In this document: piece after piece, positions 1 to 8,167 of the stretch
How positions within the stretch are numbered: position 1 is the first letter of the stretch
Layout: every line of letters starts with the position of its first letter
NCBI RefSeq assembly: GCF_000513895.2
Contig: NZ_CP165783.1
Coordinates: forward strand, 1,178,001 to 1,242,000
DNA length: 64,000 nt
DNA from: Ensifer sp. WSM1721
Lineage (GTDB): Bacteria; Pseudomonadota; Alphaproteobacteria; Rhizobiales; Rhizobiaceae
Direction: 5' to 3'
Made by a program: the position numbers and the translations under genes
The notes under the pieces: model-generated
Databases searched by the model: none
Told to the model about the DNA's origin: nothing
Seen by the model: only the letters and a program-made list of their open reading frames with translations

Positions 1-1321
1 CTTCGGCGATGCCCGGATGGGCGTGCAGCACGGTCTCGACCTCCTTGGGCGCCACCTTCTCGCCGCGCGTCTTGATGATGTCGTCCTTGCGGCCGACGAA
101 ATAGAGGAAGCCCTCCTCGTCGGCGCGGAAGAGGTCGCCGGTGTAAAGTACCTTTTCCCACGGGTTCGGGCCCGGGCGCAGCATGCGTTCGCTGGCGTCG
201 TCGTTGCGCCAGTAACCCTGCATCACATGCGGGCCGCGGATGACGAGTTCGCCGGCGACGCCGGGCGCCACGCGCTTCCCCGCGTCATCGACCACGAAGG
301 CCTCCGTGTTCGGAATGGCGATGCCGACCGAGCCAGGGCGGCGGTCGAGTTCTTCCGGCGGCAGGTAGGTACAGCGCTTGCACTCCGTGAGCCCGTACAT
401 GGAATAGAGCCGGGCGGCGGGAAAGAGCTCCCTAAGACGGGCAATATGCGCCGGCGGCAGGGCCGCGGCGGTGTTGGAGATATAGCGAAGGCTCGGCAGG
501 AAACCGGGCTCGAGATCGCGCATCTGCAGGATCATCGCTGCCATCGTCGGCACCAGCGGGAAACCGGTCACGCCCTCGGCACGAATCCGCTCGAAGATCG
601 CCTGCGGAAAGGCGAAGGACTTTTCAAGCACGAGCGTGGCTCCGAGCCGGGTCGCCATCAGGAGCTGATAGAGGCCGTAATCGAAGGCGAGCGGCAGGAC
701 GTTCAGGATGATGTCGTCCGGCGTGTTGCGCAGATAGGTGGTGATCGACTCCGATGCCGCATCGATATTGCGATGGGTCATCATCACGCCCTTGGGGCGG
801 CCGGTCGAACCGGAAGTATAGATCAGCATGGCGAGATCGACGTCGATGCCGCCATGCGGGACAGGCGCCGTGTCTGCCGCCAGGCAGCTCTCGAAGGACG
901 CCGCTCCTTCCGGCGTGCGGCCGCCCGGTGCCGCGGTCGACGCGACGAAAGGCGCTTTATCGGGCGAAAGCGCGCGCGCTTCCGCGACGACCGGCATCAA
1001 TTTGGCCTGCGTCAGGATCGCCGCCGCCTCGCAGTCGGCGATGATGTAGGCGAGCTTGTCGGCCTTGGTGGAAGCATTGATCGGGCTGAAGGTCGCGCCC
1101 GCCTTGAGGGTTGCGAAGATCGCGACCGCCGCCTCCCAGCAATTGTCCATGAAGACGAGCACGCGGTCGCTCCGCGTCACGCCGTTTGCTCGAAGGGCGG
1201 TGGCAAGCCGGCTTGAAAGCTCGTCGAGCTCGGCGTAGCTGAGCCGCCTGCGATCGGTGACCAACGCCGTTTTCCCGGCATTTGCCGCGGCGTTCCTGAT
1301 GAGGAATTGCTCGAACCGCAT
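1..1321 (-). CDS. AMP-forming acyl-CoA synthetase / acyl-ACP ligase, 3' end beyond window
   Basis: ANL-superfamily adenylate-forming ligase; 440 residues are visible and the C-terminus lies beyond base 1. It activates a carboxylic acid as acyl-AMP and passes it to CoA or a phosphopantetheine carrier. The P-loop-like motif YTSGSTGRPKG is at residues 167-177, and the YSMYGLTE and YTGDLF motifs follow in the usual order. The ATG at 1321 lies 25 bases after the stop of a free-standing acyl carrier protein gene, so the carrier is the likely acceptor. The substrate cannot be told from sequence. With the upstream amidotransferase it resembles the ligase/ACP/amidotransferase set of exosortase-A polysaccharide loci (inference). 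Confidence 0.9.
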   Translation of the reverse strand, partial: MRFEQFLIRNAAANAGKTALVTDRRRLSYAELDELSSRLATALRANGVTRSDRVLVFMDNCWEAAVAIFATLKAGATFSPINASTKADKLAYIIADCEAAAILTQAKLMPVVAEARALSPDKAPFVASTAAPGGRTPEGAASFESCLAADTAPVPHGGIDVDLAMLIYTSGSTGRPKGVMMTHRNIDAASESITTYLRNTPDDIILNVLPLAFDYGLYQLLMATRLGATLVLEKSFAFPQAIFERIRAEGVTGFPLVPTMAAMILQMRDLEPGFLPSLRYISNTAAALPPAHIARLRELFPAARLYSMYGLTECKRCTYLPPEELDRRPGSVGIAIPNTEAFVVDDAGKRVAPGVAGELVIRGPHVMQGYWRNDDASERMLRPGPNPWEKVLYTGDLFRADEEGFLYFVGRKDDIIKTRGEKVAPKEVETVLHAHPGIAE

Positions 1322-1346
1322 TGTCGTTGCCCCGCCCTTCCGCTCC

Positions 1347-1613
1347 CTAGGCCGTGACCGGCACGGCGGCCTTCGCTTCGACGAAAGTCACGATGGCCGA
1401 CAGCGAATCCAGGTTCTGAGGGACGATGTCGGTGTCGGCCATCGCGATCCCGAACTGGTCCTCGATAAAGGCGACGAGTTCCAGAACCCCGGTCGAGTCG
1501 ATGATGTCGTTCTCGATCAGCGAAGCCGTATCGGCGAGTTCGTAGGAGGCGTCGCCGAAGAGAAAATTCTCGACGATGAATGCCTTGACCTTGTCCTTAA
1601 TCGTTTCCGTCAT
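1347..1613 (-). CDS. Acyl carrier protein
   Basis: 88-residue acidic carrier protein of the PP-binding family. The phosphopantetheine attachment motif reads DIIDSTGV, with Ser40 as the attachment serine (canonical DSL is DST here). The ATG at 1613 is preceded by an AAGGAA Shine-Dalgarno. An upstream in-frame extension to 1691 overlaps the asparagine synthetase gene and was not used. The gene lies 26 bases after the amidotransferase stop and 25 bases before the AMP-ligase start, so the three are very likely one operon. It is probably a dedicated carrier for the neighbouring ligase rather than the housekeeping fatty-acid ACP. Confidence 0.9.
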   Translation of the reverse strand: MTETIKDKVKAFIVENFLFGDASYELADTASLIENDIIDSTGVLELVAFIEDQFGIAMADTDIVPQNLDSLSAIVTFVEAKAAVPVTA

Positions 1614-1639
1614 CTCTGTTATTCCTTTCTTGAACGGTT

Positions 1640-3577
1640 TCAGGCGGCTTCCGCCTTGCCGAGGCTGGTGCCGGTGAATGTCTGGAGCCACAGTTGCGTC
1701 GAGAGAATGCCGACGAAGGCCGCGTTATCTCGGAAGCCGGAGGCCGGGCGCGACCGGCATTTCTCGTACAGCTTCGCCACCGCCTTCTCGTTGAAGAGGC
1801 CGCGTGAGGCGATCGCATTCTCGCTCATGGCGTCGCGGACGTAATCGAGTTCGCCCGGACCGCTGAAGGAATGGCTGTCGGGGGCGCGATAGGGCTGCTT
1901 CACCCGCCTGCCGATCGTGGGCGGCAAGAGATCCTTTGTCGCGTCGCGCAGAATGTGCTTCTCCACCAGGCCCTTCAGCTTCATCTCCGGCGGCAGCTTG
2001 GCGGCGAACTCGACAAGGCGATGATCGAGGAAGGGGAAGCGACCCTCGACGCCGTGCGCCATGGCCATGCGGTCGCCTTGGCTGGAGAGAATGTAGCCGG
2101 GCAGCAGGAAGCGGCTTTCGAGATACTGCGCCTGATGCAACGGATGCCAGCGGCCGAATTCCTGAGGTAGGCGGCCGATGAGTTCGTCGGCCGCTTCATA
2201 GTCCTTCAACTCGGCGCGCAGGTCGCCGGAAAAGAACAGCTTCGTCGCAGCCGTACCCTTGAGCCGAGGGCGGTGCGAGAAGAGCGGGTCGTCGAGCGAC
2301 TCGTCGCCCGCTCCGAAGAAGGCCGCGAGATACTCCGGCGACTGCTGTTTCAGGCCCGGCAGATAAGGATAGAGTTTGCGGAAGAGATGCGGCCTGATGC
2401 GCGAACCGGGTTGCCGGCCGCAGAAACGGCGCACGCGCGCCTCCTTGAAGATGTCGTAGCCTGCAAAAACTTCGTCCGCTCCTTCGCCCGTCAACACCAC
2501 CTTCAGACCCGCCTCGCGCACGAGGCGCGACAATTGGTAAAGCGGAGCAGGTGCGGCGCGGATGATCGGACGCTCCGTGAAGCGGATCACCTCGGGAAAA
2601 ACCTTGGCGATGTCGCCGGCACGGCAGGCGACTGCGCTATGCTCAGTCCCGAGTGCTGCCGCCATTTCCAACTGGAAAGCGCTTTCGTCATGTTCGGCGC
2701 TGTCGAAGGTGACCGAAAAGGTCCGAAGGCCCTGTGGCGCCATGCCAGCCGCGAGAGCCGAGACGATCGAGGAATCGAGGCCGCCCGAGAGATAGGCCCC
2801 GACGGGGACATCGGCGCGCATGCGGATTCGGGTGGCATCGGTCAAGAGGGCACGCAGTTCCTCCGCCGCGCCGCTCTCATCGCTATACGCCGAGGCTTGA
2901 TGGTGATCCGGGAACTGAAGCTGCCAGTAAGACCGTGTCGTGACGCCCCGCTGATCGGCGATCATCAGGTGCCCCGGTTCAAGCTCAAGGATATTGCGGA
3001 AGGGGGTGCGTGGCGCGATAGGCGCCCACAGCGTGAAGATCTGGTCGAGCGCGATCGGGTCGATCTCGGCCGAGACGCCCGGAACCGCAAGCAGCGCCTT
3101 GACCTCCGAGGCGAAATAGAGCGTGCCGCCGTGTATCGTATGGAAAAGCGGCCGCACGCCCATGCGGTCGCGCGCCAGCATCATCCGGCGGCGGCGGGCG
3201 TCCCAAATCGCAAAGGCAAAGTCGCCGTTGAGCACCGACACGCAGTCTTCGCCCATCTCATCATAGAGATGAAGGATGACTTCCGTGTCGCTCGACGTGC
3301 GGAATCGGCGGCCTCTGGCGCGAAGTTCGTCGCGAAGCTCCACATAATTGAAGATCTCGCCGTTGAAGGCGACCGTGAGCTCGCCGCTCGCATCGGACAT
3401 CGGCTGCTGGCCGTCGCCGAGCCCGACGATGGACAAGCGCACATGGCCGAGGCCTGCGTCCGGCGCGGCGAAGATGCCGTGCTCGTCGGGCCCACGATGC
3501 GCGATTGCGGCCGCCATCCTTTCGAGAAGGGCTTTTCCGTCTCGTATTGAACCAAAATAGCCGCTGAAGCCACACAT
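1640..3577 (-). CDS. asnB: Asparagine synthetase (glutamine-hydrolysing) / amidotransferase
   Basis: 645-residue class-II glutamine amidotransferase fused to an ATP-pyrophosphatase synthetase domain. The N-terminal nucleophile is Cys2 (MCGFSGYFG) and the PP-loop motif SGGLDSS is at residues 264-270. Family chemistry is amide transfer from glutamine to a carboxylate through an acyl-AMP. It is first in an operon with an acyl carrier protein and an AMP-dependent ligase, an unusual setting for plain asparagine synthesis. The amidotransferases of exosortase-A/exopolysaccharide loci share this architecture and gene company, so it may amidate a polysaccharide- or lipid-linked product. The specific substrate is unknown. 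Confidence 0.9.
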   Translation of the reverse strand: MCGFSGYFGSIRDGKALLERMAAAIAHRGPDEHGIFAAPDAGLGHVRLSIVGLGDGQQPMSDASGELTVAFNGEIFNYVELRDELRARGRRFRTSSDTEVILHLYDEMGEDCVSVLNGDFAFAIWDARRRRMMLARDRMGVRPLFHTIHGGTLYFASEVKALLAVPGVSAEIDPIALDQIFTLWAPIAPRTPFRNILELEPGHLMIADQRGVTTRSYWQLQFPDHHQASAYSDESGAAEELRALLTDATRIRMRADVPVGAYLSGGLDSSIVSALAAGMAPQGLRTFSVTFDSAEHDESAFQLEMAAALGTEHSAVACRAGDIAKVFPEVIRFTERPIIRAAPAPLYQLSRLVREAGLKVVLTGEGADEVFAGYDIFKEARVRRFCGRQPGSRIRPHLFRKLYPYLPGLKQQSPEYLAAFFGAGDESLDDPLFSHRPRLKGTAATKLFFSGDLRAELKDYEAADELIGRLPQEFGRWHPLHQAQYLESRFLLPGYILSSQGDRMAMAHGVEGRFPFLDHRLVEFAAKLPPEMKLKGLVEKHILRDATKDLLPPTIGRRVKQPYRAPDSHSFSGPGELDYVRDAMSENAIASRGLFNEKAVAKLYEKCRSRPASGFRDNAAFVGILSTQLWLQTFTGTSLGKAEAA

Positions 3578-3949
3578 GCCAAATCGCTCTCACGCCCGCA
3601 ATGACTTCCTAAATATAGACTGGATGGCGGCCGCAGGAGTTAATTGCGGAAGAATTCTGCAATGATGGTAAATTTCCAAAATAAGGCGACAATAATGTCA
3701 GGCTTGAAAGCTTCGAAGATACAGAGGACGCCACTGCTTTACTTAAATGCAATTTTACGACAATTTTAGTTAAAATGGATTAGGCACTCGGATCGGCCAA
3801 GCTTAACAAGAAGATAGCCGGTCAGGCCCGCTTGCCGAACTCCGTTGGTCTCTTCGCCGCCTCCCGGCGCGCAGCCAGAAACGTGGTTTCCTCTTTGTTA
3901 AGGAAAAGCGTCCAATCTTCGCGTCTGAGGTGCAATCTCTTCGGAGCAC
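3578..3949. other. AT-richer intergenic region upstream of the asnB operon
   Basis: 372 bases between the divergent asnB operon and a small plus-strand gene. The part from about 3600 to 3800 is clearly richer in A/T than its surroundings and should carry the asnB promoter. I could not assign specific -35/-10 boxes. No convincing coding frame was seen on either strand. Confidence 0.5.
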
Positions 3950-4075
3950 ATGATGAGCTACGACTGGACCGGCGAGCGAACACGCCGAATGAAGATGATG
4001 AGATACGGCATCGCCATCGCCGTCGCCCTCGGCCTGATCGTGGGCGCGGCATCGCTGACGCTGCAGGCAATTTAG
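3950..4075 (+). CDS. Small single-pass membrane peptide (41 aa)
   Basis: Short frame with a polar, charged N-terminus (about residues 1-18: MMSYDWTGERTRRMKMMR) followed by one hydrophobic segment, residues 20-38 (YGIAIAVALGLIVGAASL), ending QAI-stop. A GGAG Shine-Dalgarno at 3943-3946 sits 3 bases before the first ATG and 6 bases before the second (3953), so the second ATG may be the true start. The positive-inside layout predicts a cytoplasmic N-terminus. A GC-rich hairpin starts at the stop codon. I cannot assign a function; hydrophobicity pattern, ribosome site and terminator-like hairpin support a real gene. Confidence 0.5.
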   Translation: MMSYDWTGERTRRMKMMRYGIAIAVALGLIVGAASLTLQAI

Positions 4076-4120
4076 CGCGGGATGAGGTAAAGTGTGCGGT
4101 TTTCCGCCCGCATCCCGCGC
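4075..4120 (+). terminator. Inverted repeat directly after the small membrane peptide gene
   Basis: GCGCGGGATG at 4075-4084 pairs with CATCCCGCGC at 4111-4120, with a GCGG/CCGC inner pairing around a TTTT loop. It has no clear U-run after the stem, so it may be a rhizobial palindromic repeat serving as an RNA 3' end rather than a classical terminator. Confidence 0.4.
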
Positions 4121-4574
4121 CAACTCATTAGAATCGCTCACGTTCATGATCTAATGCATGTCGCCCAGAAGCGTGCAGCGCCTTTAGGACCACCAATGCA
4201 TGTGAAGTCGTGAGCAGTCAGGGCGCTTTTGGCGCGGCCGTCGCAGCAACCGGCGCCCCGTGTCGAAGCTCGTCGAATGGGAGTTCCGCACCCTTTGGAC
4301 ATATCCAATAACTCGAATTGAGTAAGCTCTAAACCTTGACGCGAGGCCGCTCCAGGAGTGGAATCCGGTCCGAGGCATAAGCCTTGAGGCCGCCGTACGA
4401 ACACTCTCGAAGAGGCGGCGGCCTCACCAGTTTCGAGGGGCGATAGGTGGACCCCGCCGCTTAATTGATCAGCAGCCGCGCGGGTTCACCTATTGGGTTC
4501 CGCCGTTCCACGCGGCACCCGCCATGGAGCCGGACTGGACGACGAATTTTCTTCACGGCTTGAAAGATCGCGTG
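4121..4574. other. Intergenic region with no convincing gene
   Basis: Open frames exist on the minus strand (for example 4144-4404) but their residue composition (Arg/Cys/Gly-rich, no recognisable fold) looks non-coding. The stretch 4470-4520 has overlapping short GC-rich inverted repeats. Nothing else could be supported here. Confidence 0.4.
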
Positions 4575-4600
4575 GGAACCAAAGTTCCTCTTCGCGTGTT
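4575..4600 (+). promoter_or_regulatory. Candidate EcfG/RpoE2 general-stress promoter
   Basis: GGAAC at 4575-4579, a 17-base spacer, then TGTT at 4597-4600. Alphaproteobacterial EcfG promoters have the form GGAAC-N16/17-CGTT. It ends 27 bases before the ATG of the 58-residue ORF at 4628. Confidence 0.5.
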
Positions 4601-4627
4601 CCTTGACGCAATCGCGAGGAGGGTCAG

Positions 4628-4804
4628 ATGCAGCACAAATTCATGCCGACGGATGTGTTCCTGCGCCTCGAAAAGGAATGGCAGCACATGCGTCAGGCTG
4701 AACGCCACCTCGAGATCGAAGCCGTCCGGCCGAGTGATCAGCGTCTGGACGGCGCGATCGAGCTGGAGCCCGCATCAGCCCCACAAGCTCAGCAAAGAAG
4801 CTAA
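4628..4804 (+). CDS. Small hydrophilic hypothetical protein (58 aa)
   Basis: Frame beginning MQHKFMPTDVFLRLEKEWQH and ending QAQQRS-stop. The ATG is preceded by an excellent GAGGAGGG Shine-Dalgarno (4616-4623) with short spacing, and by a GGAAC-N17-TGTT stress-type promoter. The composition (Glu, Gln, Arg, His; no membrane segment) suggests a soluble helical peptide. A longer overlapping plus-strand frame (4524-4928) is Ser/Arg/Cys-rich and looks spurious. I do not recognise the family. Support comes from the ribosome site and promoter, not homology. Confidence 0.5.
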   Translation: MQHKFMPTDVFLRLEKEWQHMRQAERHLEIEAVRPSDQRLDGAIELEPASAPQAQQRS

Positions 4805-5043
4805 TGCATATCACACGAAAAGGCGTGCCGCGGCTTTGGGCCAACGGACCCAAGGCGCGATACGCTTGTTAAACGCCTGCCTCATGTCGGGACATGCCGC
4901 GCCAGCCGGTCGGCAATCGGTTATCTGACCGCCGGCGACCTATTCGAGCACAAGATTTTTCTCCGGAGCTGTCGGCGCGCGCGAGGCCGGAACGTCCTAA
5001 GGCCGTTAAGACCAGTTTCCCGTCACCCGGAGGAGATTGTTCC

Positions 5044-5526
5044 ATGCCAAAGATTGTCTCGCATCTCTGGTTCGCGAAGGACGCAGGCCAAGCCGTCGAT
5101 TTCTACGTCTCGGTCATCCCCAATTCCGCTTTATCCGGCACGACGACCGTGCCGGCCGAAACACCCAGCGGGCCGCCAGGCAGCGTCAAGGTGATTGAGT
5201 TCACGCTTGGCGACCAGAATTTCATTGCGCTCGACGCCGGCCCGTTAGATCCCTTCAACCACGCCTTCTCTATCCTGGTCGAATGCGACAGCCAGGCAGA
5301 GATCGATCGCATCTGGGACGCATTCATCGGCAACGGCGGCGAGGCGGAACAATGCGGCTGGCTGAAGGACCGCTGGGGTCTCTCCTGGCAGATCGCACCG
5401 CGGGTGCTGGGCGAGATGATGGCGAGCAGCGATCGCGAAGCGGCGAGACGTGCAACGGAGGTCATGCTCGGCATGGTCAAGCTCGATATCGCGCCGCTCG
5501 AGCGTGCGTTCCGCGGCGAGGGCTGA
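5044..5526 (+). CDS. VOC-superfamily (PhnB-like) protein
   Basis: 160-residue protein beginning MPKIVSHLWFAKDAGQAVDF, typical of the PhnB/'3-demethylubiquinone-9 methyltransferase-like' branch of the vicinal-oxygen-chelate fold. Hallmarks are the N-terminal beta strand with FY(V/L) after the AVDF helix, the FTLGDQNFIALD strand, the FNHAFSILVEC strand and the C-terminal GLSWQIAPRVLGEMM motif. Reactions within this family are diverse and substrates mostly unknown. AGGAGA precedes the ATG. It stands alone, 113 bases before an aldo/keto reductase gene on the same strand. Confidence 0.85.
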   Translation: MPKIVSHLWFAKDAGQAVDFYVSVIPNSALSGTTTVPAETPSGPPGSVKVIEFTLGDQNFIALDAGPLDPFNHAFSILVECDSQAEIDRIWDAFIGNGGEAEQCGWLKDRWGLSWQIAPRVLGEMMASSDREAARRATEVMLGMVKLDIAPLERAFRGEG

Positions 5527-5639
5527 CGGCGAGCCTGCGATCCCTCCCGACTTCCTGGGTGCAGAGCGGCGCCGCAGGGGTTATTATTTCGCCCGACCGA
5601 GCGATAAGCTTGAAGGCTTCGAACGGAAGGGAGCGAGCG

Positions 5640-6557
5640 ATGATCATCACGCGGCGCGCAGTCGTTCAGGGGCTTGGTTTTGCCGTTTCGCTGCCGCTCA
5701 TGCCGCGGCTGACGAGGGGCCAGGCTGCCGACATCATTACCAGACCCATACCGAAAAGCGGAGAGCCTATGCCCGTGGTGGGCCTCGGCACCTGGATCAC
5801 CTTCAATGTCGGAGACGATCCCGTGCTGAAGGACGAATGCGCCGCCGTGATCGCTGCCTTCTTCGAGGGCGGCGGCCGCATGATCGACTCCTCTCCGATG
5901 TACGGATCATCCCAGCCGACGATCGGCCACGGCTTGCGCAAGCTTGGTTACCCCGAGCGGCTGTTTTCGGCGGAGAAGGTCTGGATCTCCGACTCGGCGG
6001 GCGGAGCCGCACAGATCGAAGCGTCACGCGGCTATTGGGGCGTCGGCAAGTTCGATCTCATGCAGGTCCACAATCTCGTTTCCTGGGAGGAGCACCTGCC
6101 GGCTCTCTTCGACATGAAGGCGGCAGGACAATTGCGCTATGTCGGCATCACCACCTCTGAAGGGCGAAGGCATCGCGAGATCGAGCGCGTCATGGCGAGC
6201 CAGCCGATCGACTTCGTTCAGATCACCTACAATGTCCTCGATCGAGAGCCGGAGGACCGCATCCTGCCGCTGGCGCGGGAGAAGGGCATCGCGGTCATCG
6301 TCAACCGCCCGTTCCGGCAGGGCGACCTCATCCGCCAGTTCGAGGATGCGCCCCTGCCGGAATGGGTGGCCGAGACGGGCGCCCGCAACTGGGCGCAGTT
6401 CCTCTTGAAATTCATCATCTCGCACCCGGCCGTCACCTGCGCGATCCCCGCCACCACCCGCGTCGACCACGTGCGGGAGAACCTCGACGCCGCAAGAGGC
6501 ATCCTGCCGGACGAGACAATGCGCCAGCGCATGGTCGACTATGTGGAAGCGCTGTGA
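5640..6557 (+). CDS. Aldo/keto reductase with Tat-type signal
   Basis: 305 residues with an N-terminal twin-arginine-like signal (ITRRAVVQGLGFAVSLP), so probably exported folded. NADPH-dependent oxidoreductase family. The catalytic tetrad can be read as Asp83, Tyr88 (DSSPMYGSS), Lys113 (AEKVW) and His144 (MQVHNL). The ATG at 5640 follows GGAAGGGAG; a longer in-frame extension back to 5283 overlaps the VOC gene and was rejected. Periplasmic aldo/keto reductases with Tat leaders occur in Proteobacteria with unknown substrates. The DUF6064-like membrane gene begins 37 bases downstream. Confidence 0.88.
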   Translation: MIITRRAVVQGLGFAVSLPLMPRLTRGQAADIITRPIPKSGEPMPVVGLGTWITFNVGDDPVLKDECAAVIAAFFEGGGRMIDSSPMYGSSQPTIGHGLRKLGYPERLFSAEKVWISDSAGGAAQIEASRGYWGVGKFDLMQVHNLVSWEEHLPALFDMKAAGQLRYVGITTSEGRRHREIERVMASQPIDFVQITYNVLDREPEDRILPLAREKGIAVIVNRPFRQGDLIRQFEDAPLPEWVAETGARNWAQFLLKFIISHPAVTCAIPATTRVDHVRENLDAARGILPDETMRQRMVDYVEAL

Positions 6558-6594
6558 GTGGGCTCGCGCCACAACGTAGAGCGGTCCGAGGCTG

Positions 6595-7248
6595 ATGTCC
6601 GATTGGGCGACCTATACGCTTGCGGATTTCCTGATGTTCTCGCCGCGCGTCTATTTCCGGCTGATCGAGCGCTACAACCAGACGCTCTGGCCGCTGCAGC
6701 TTGTTTTTATCGCAGGCGCGCTTGCCGTGCTCGTTCCCGCGGCCCTGCACCCTTCCCGCGTCCGGATTGCGGTTCCCTCGATATTCGCGCTCGCATGGGC
6801 CTTCTGCGCCTGGCAATTCTTGTGGATGCGCTATGCCAGCATAAACTGGGCGATGTCTTACGCTGCGGCCGCCTTTTTTATCGAGGCGGGACTGCTGGTT
6901 CTCACCGCCCTCCTGGCACGCGAGCCCGCATCTGTGGGCGGCCTGCGCCGTTATGGCGGCATCGGTCTCGCTGTCTTCGGTCTGCTCGCCTATCCATTCA
7001 TCGCCTTGCTGGCAGGCCGTTCGCCCGCCGCAGCCGAAACCTTCGGCATGATGCCGGATCCGACGGTTGCCACGACGCTTGGCGCCATGCTGATGATCGG
7101 CCAGAGGACACTGTGGCTGCTGCTGCCCATCCCGATCATATGGTGTGCTTACAGCGGCCTCACCCTTTGGGCGATGGAGTATCCGGGCGCCTTGGCGCCG
7201 TTTGCCGTGATCGTCGCCACCCTGGTCTTCGTAGTGGCCCGGCGGTGA
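6595..7248 (+). CDS. DUF6064-like integral membrane protein
   Basis: 217 residues with about six hydrophobic segments (near residues 33-52, 58-75, 80-100, 115-135, 155-175 and 195-214) and the N-terminal pattern FSPRVYFRLIERYNQTLWP that I associate with DUF6064. No catalytic motif is visible and the function is unknown. It follows the aldo/keto reductase by 37 bases and may be cotranscribed. It ends 3 bases from the convergent stop of the ABC permease gene, so there is practically no room for a terminator between them. Confidence 0.65.
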   Translation: MSDWATYTLADFLMFSPRVYFRLIERYNQTLWPLQLVFIAGALAVLVPAALHPSRVRIAVPSIFALAWAFCAWQFLWMRYASINWAMSYAAAAFFIEAGLLVLTALLAREPASVGGLRRYGGIGLAVFGLLAYPFIALLAGRSPAAAETFGMMPDPTVATTLGAMLMIGQRTLWLLLPIPIIWCAYSGLTLWAMEYPGALAPFAVIVATLVFVVARR

Positions 7249-7251
7249 CGA

Positions 7252-8151
7252 TCACTCCTTCACCGCGCCCGTCATCGACGAGACGTAATAGTCGACGAAG
7301 AACGAGTAGAGAATGACGACCGGCAGCGAGCCGAACAGCGCACCCGCCATCAGCGCGCCCCATTCGAAGACGTCGCCGCGCACCAGTTCTGTCAGCACGC
7401 CGACCGGCACAGTCTTGTTCTCCGACGACTGGATGAAGGTCAGCGCATAGATGAATTCGTTCCAGGACAACGTGAAGGCGAAGATGCCGGCCGAGATCAG
7501 CCCCGGGACTGCGAGCGGCAGGATGATCTTGACGAGGATCTGCCAGCGCGTCGCCCCGTCGACCAGTGCGCTCTCCTCGAGTTCGAACGGGATCGAGCGG
7601 AAATAGCCCATCAGCAGCCAGGTGCAGAAGGGGATGAGGAAAGTCGGATAGGTGAAGATCAGCGCCAGCTTCGAATCGTAGATCCCGAATTTGAAGACGA
7701 TGAAGGCAAGCGGGATGAAGAGGATCGACGGCGGCACCAGATAGGCGAGAAAGATCATCAGCCCCACCGGCCGCGCCCCGGTGAAGCGTACCCGTTCGAT
7801 CGCGTAAGCCGCGAAAATCGAGGCTGCGAGCGAAAGAATGGTGGAGCCAACGGCAACCAGCATCGTGTTCCACAACCATCCAGGATAGGAAGTCTCAAAG
7901 AGCAGATACTTTATATGATCGAGCGTCGGCGCGACCACCCAGAAGGGGCTGTAATTGTTGTAGTCGGTAAGCTGCGAGTTCGGCTTCACCGCGGTGATCG
8001 CCATCCAATAGAACGGGAACAGCAGCACGAAGACGAAGACCGCCATCGGCAGATAGAGAACGACGATCCGCCGCGGCAGGCGGTTGAGATAGCTCATGCC
8101 TTCGGCGGTATCGGTGAGGACCTCGTCTTCGATTCTTGTGGTCGTGTTCAT
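7252..8151 (-). CDS. Sugar ABC transporter permease (MalG-type)
   Basis: 299 residues, six predicted membrane helices. The EAA loop that contacts the ATPase reads EESALVDGATRWQILVKII, matching binding-protein-dependent carbohydrate permeases (CUT1 family). It is the last gene of a minus-strand operon whose order is ATPase, binding protein, MalF-type permease, MalG-type permease. The genes upstream (SDR, erythronate-dehydrogenase-like protein, GntR regulator) suggest that a sugar acid or polyol is imported. The ligand cannot be read from sequence. Confidence 0.92.
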   Translation of the reverse strand: MNTTTRIEDEVLTDTAEGMSYLNRLPRRIVVLYLPMAVFVFVLLFPFYWMAITAVKPNSQLTDYNNYSPFWVVAPTLDHIKYLLFETSYPGWLWNTMLVAVGSTILSLAASIFAAYAIERVRFTGARPVGLMIFLAYLVPPSILFIPLAFIVFKFGIYDSKLALIFTYPTFLIPFCTWLLMGYFRSIPFELEESALVDGATRWQILVKIILPLAVPGLISAGIFAFTLSWNEFIYALTFIQSSENKTVPVGVLTELVRGDVFEWGALMAGALFGSLPVVILYSFFVDYYVSSMTGAVKE

Positions 8152-8167
8152 CTTGTCCCTCCCGATC

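Noticed and set aside
17..1216. Long plus-strand open frame opposite the acyl ligase
   Set aside because: Arg/His/Gly-rich antisense reading of a clear minus-strand ANL enzyme; no motif or ribosome site of its own.
2273..3550. 425-codon plus-strand frame opposite asnB
   Set aside because: Shadow of the high-GC asparagine synthetase gene; composition typical of antisense frames.
4524..4928. 134-codon plus-strand frame overlapping the 58-residue ORF
   Set aside because: Ser/Arg/Cys-rich and without a ribosome site, whereas the 58-residue frame has GAGGAGGG and a promoter candidate.
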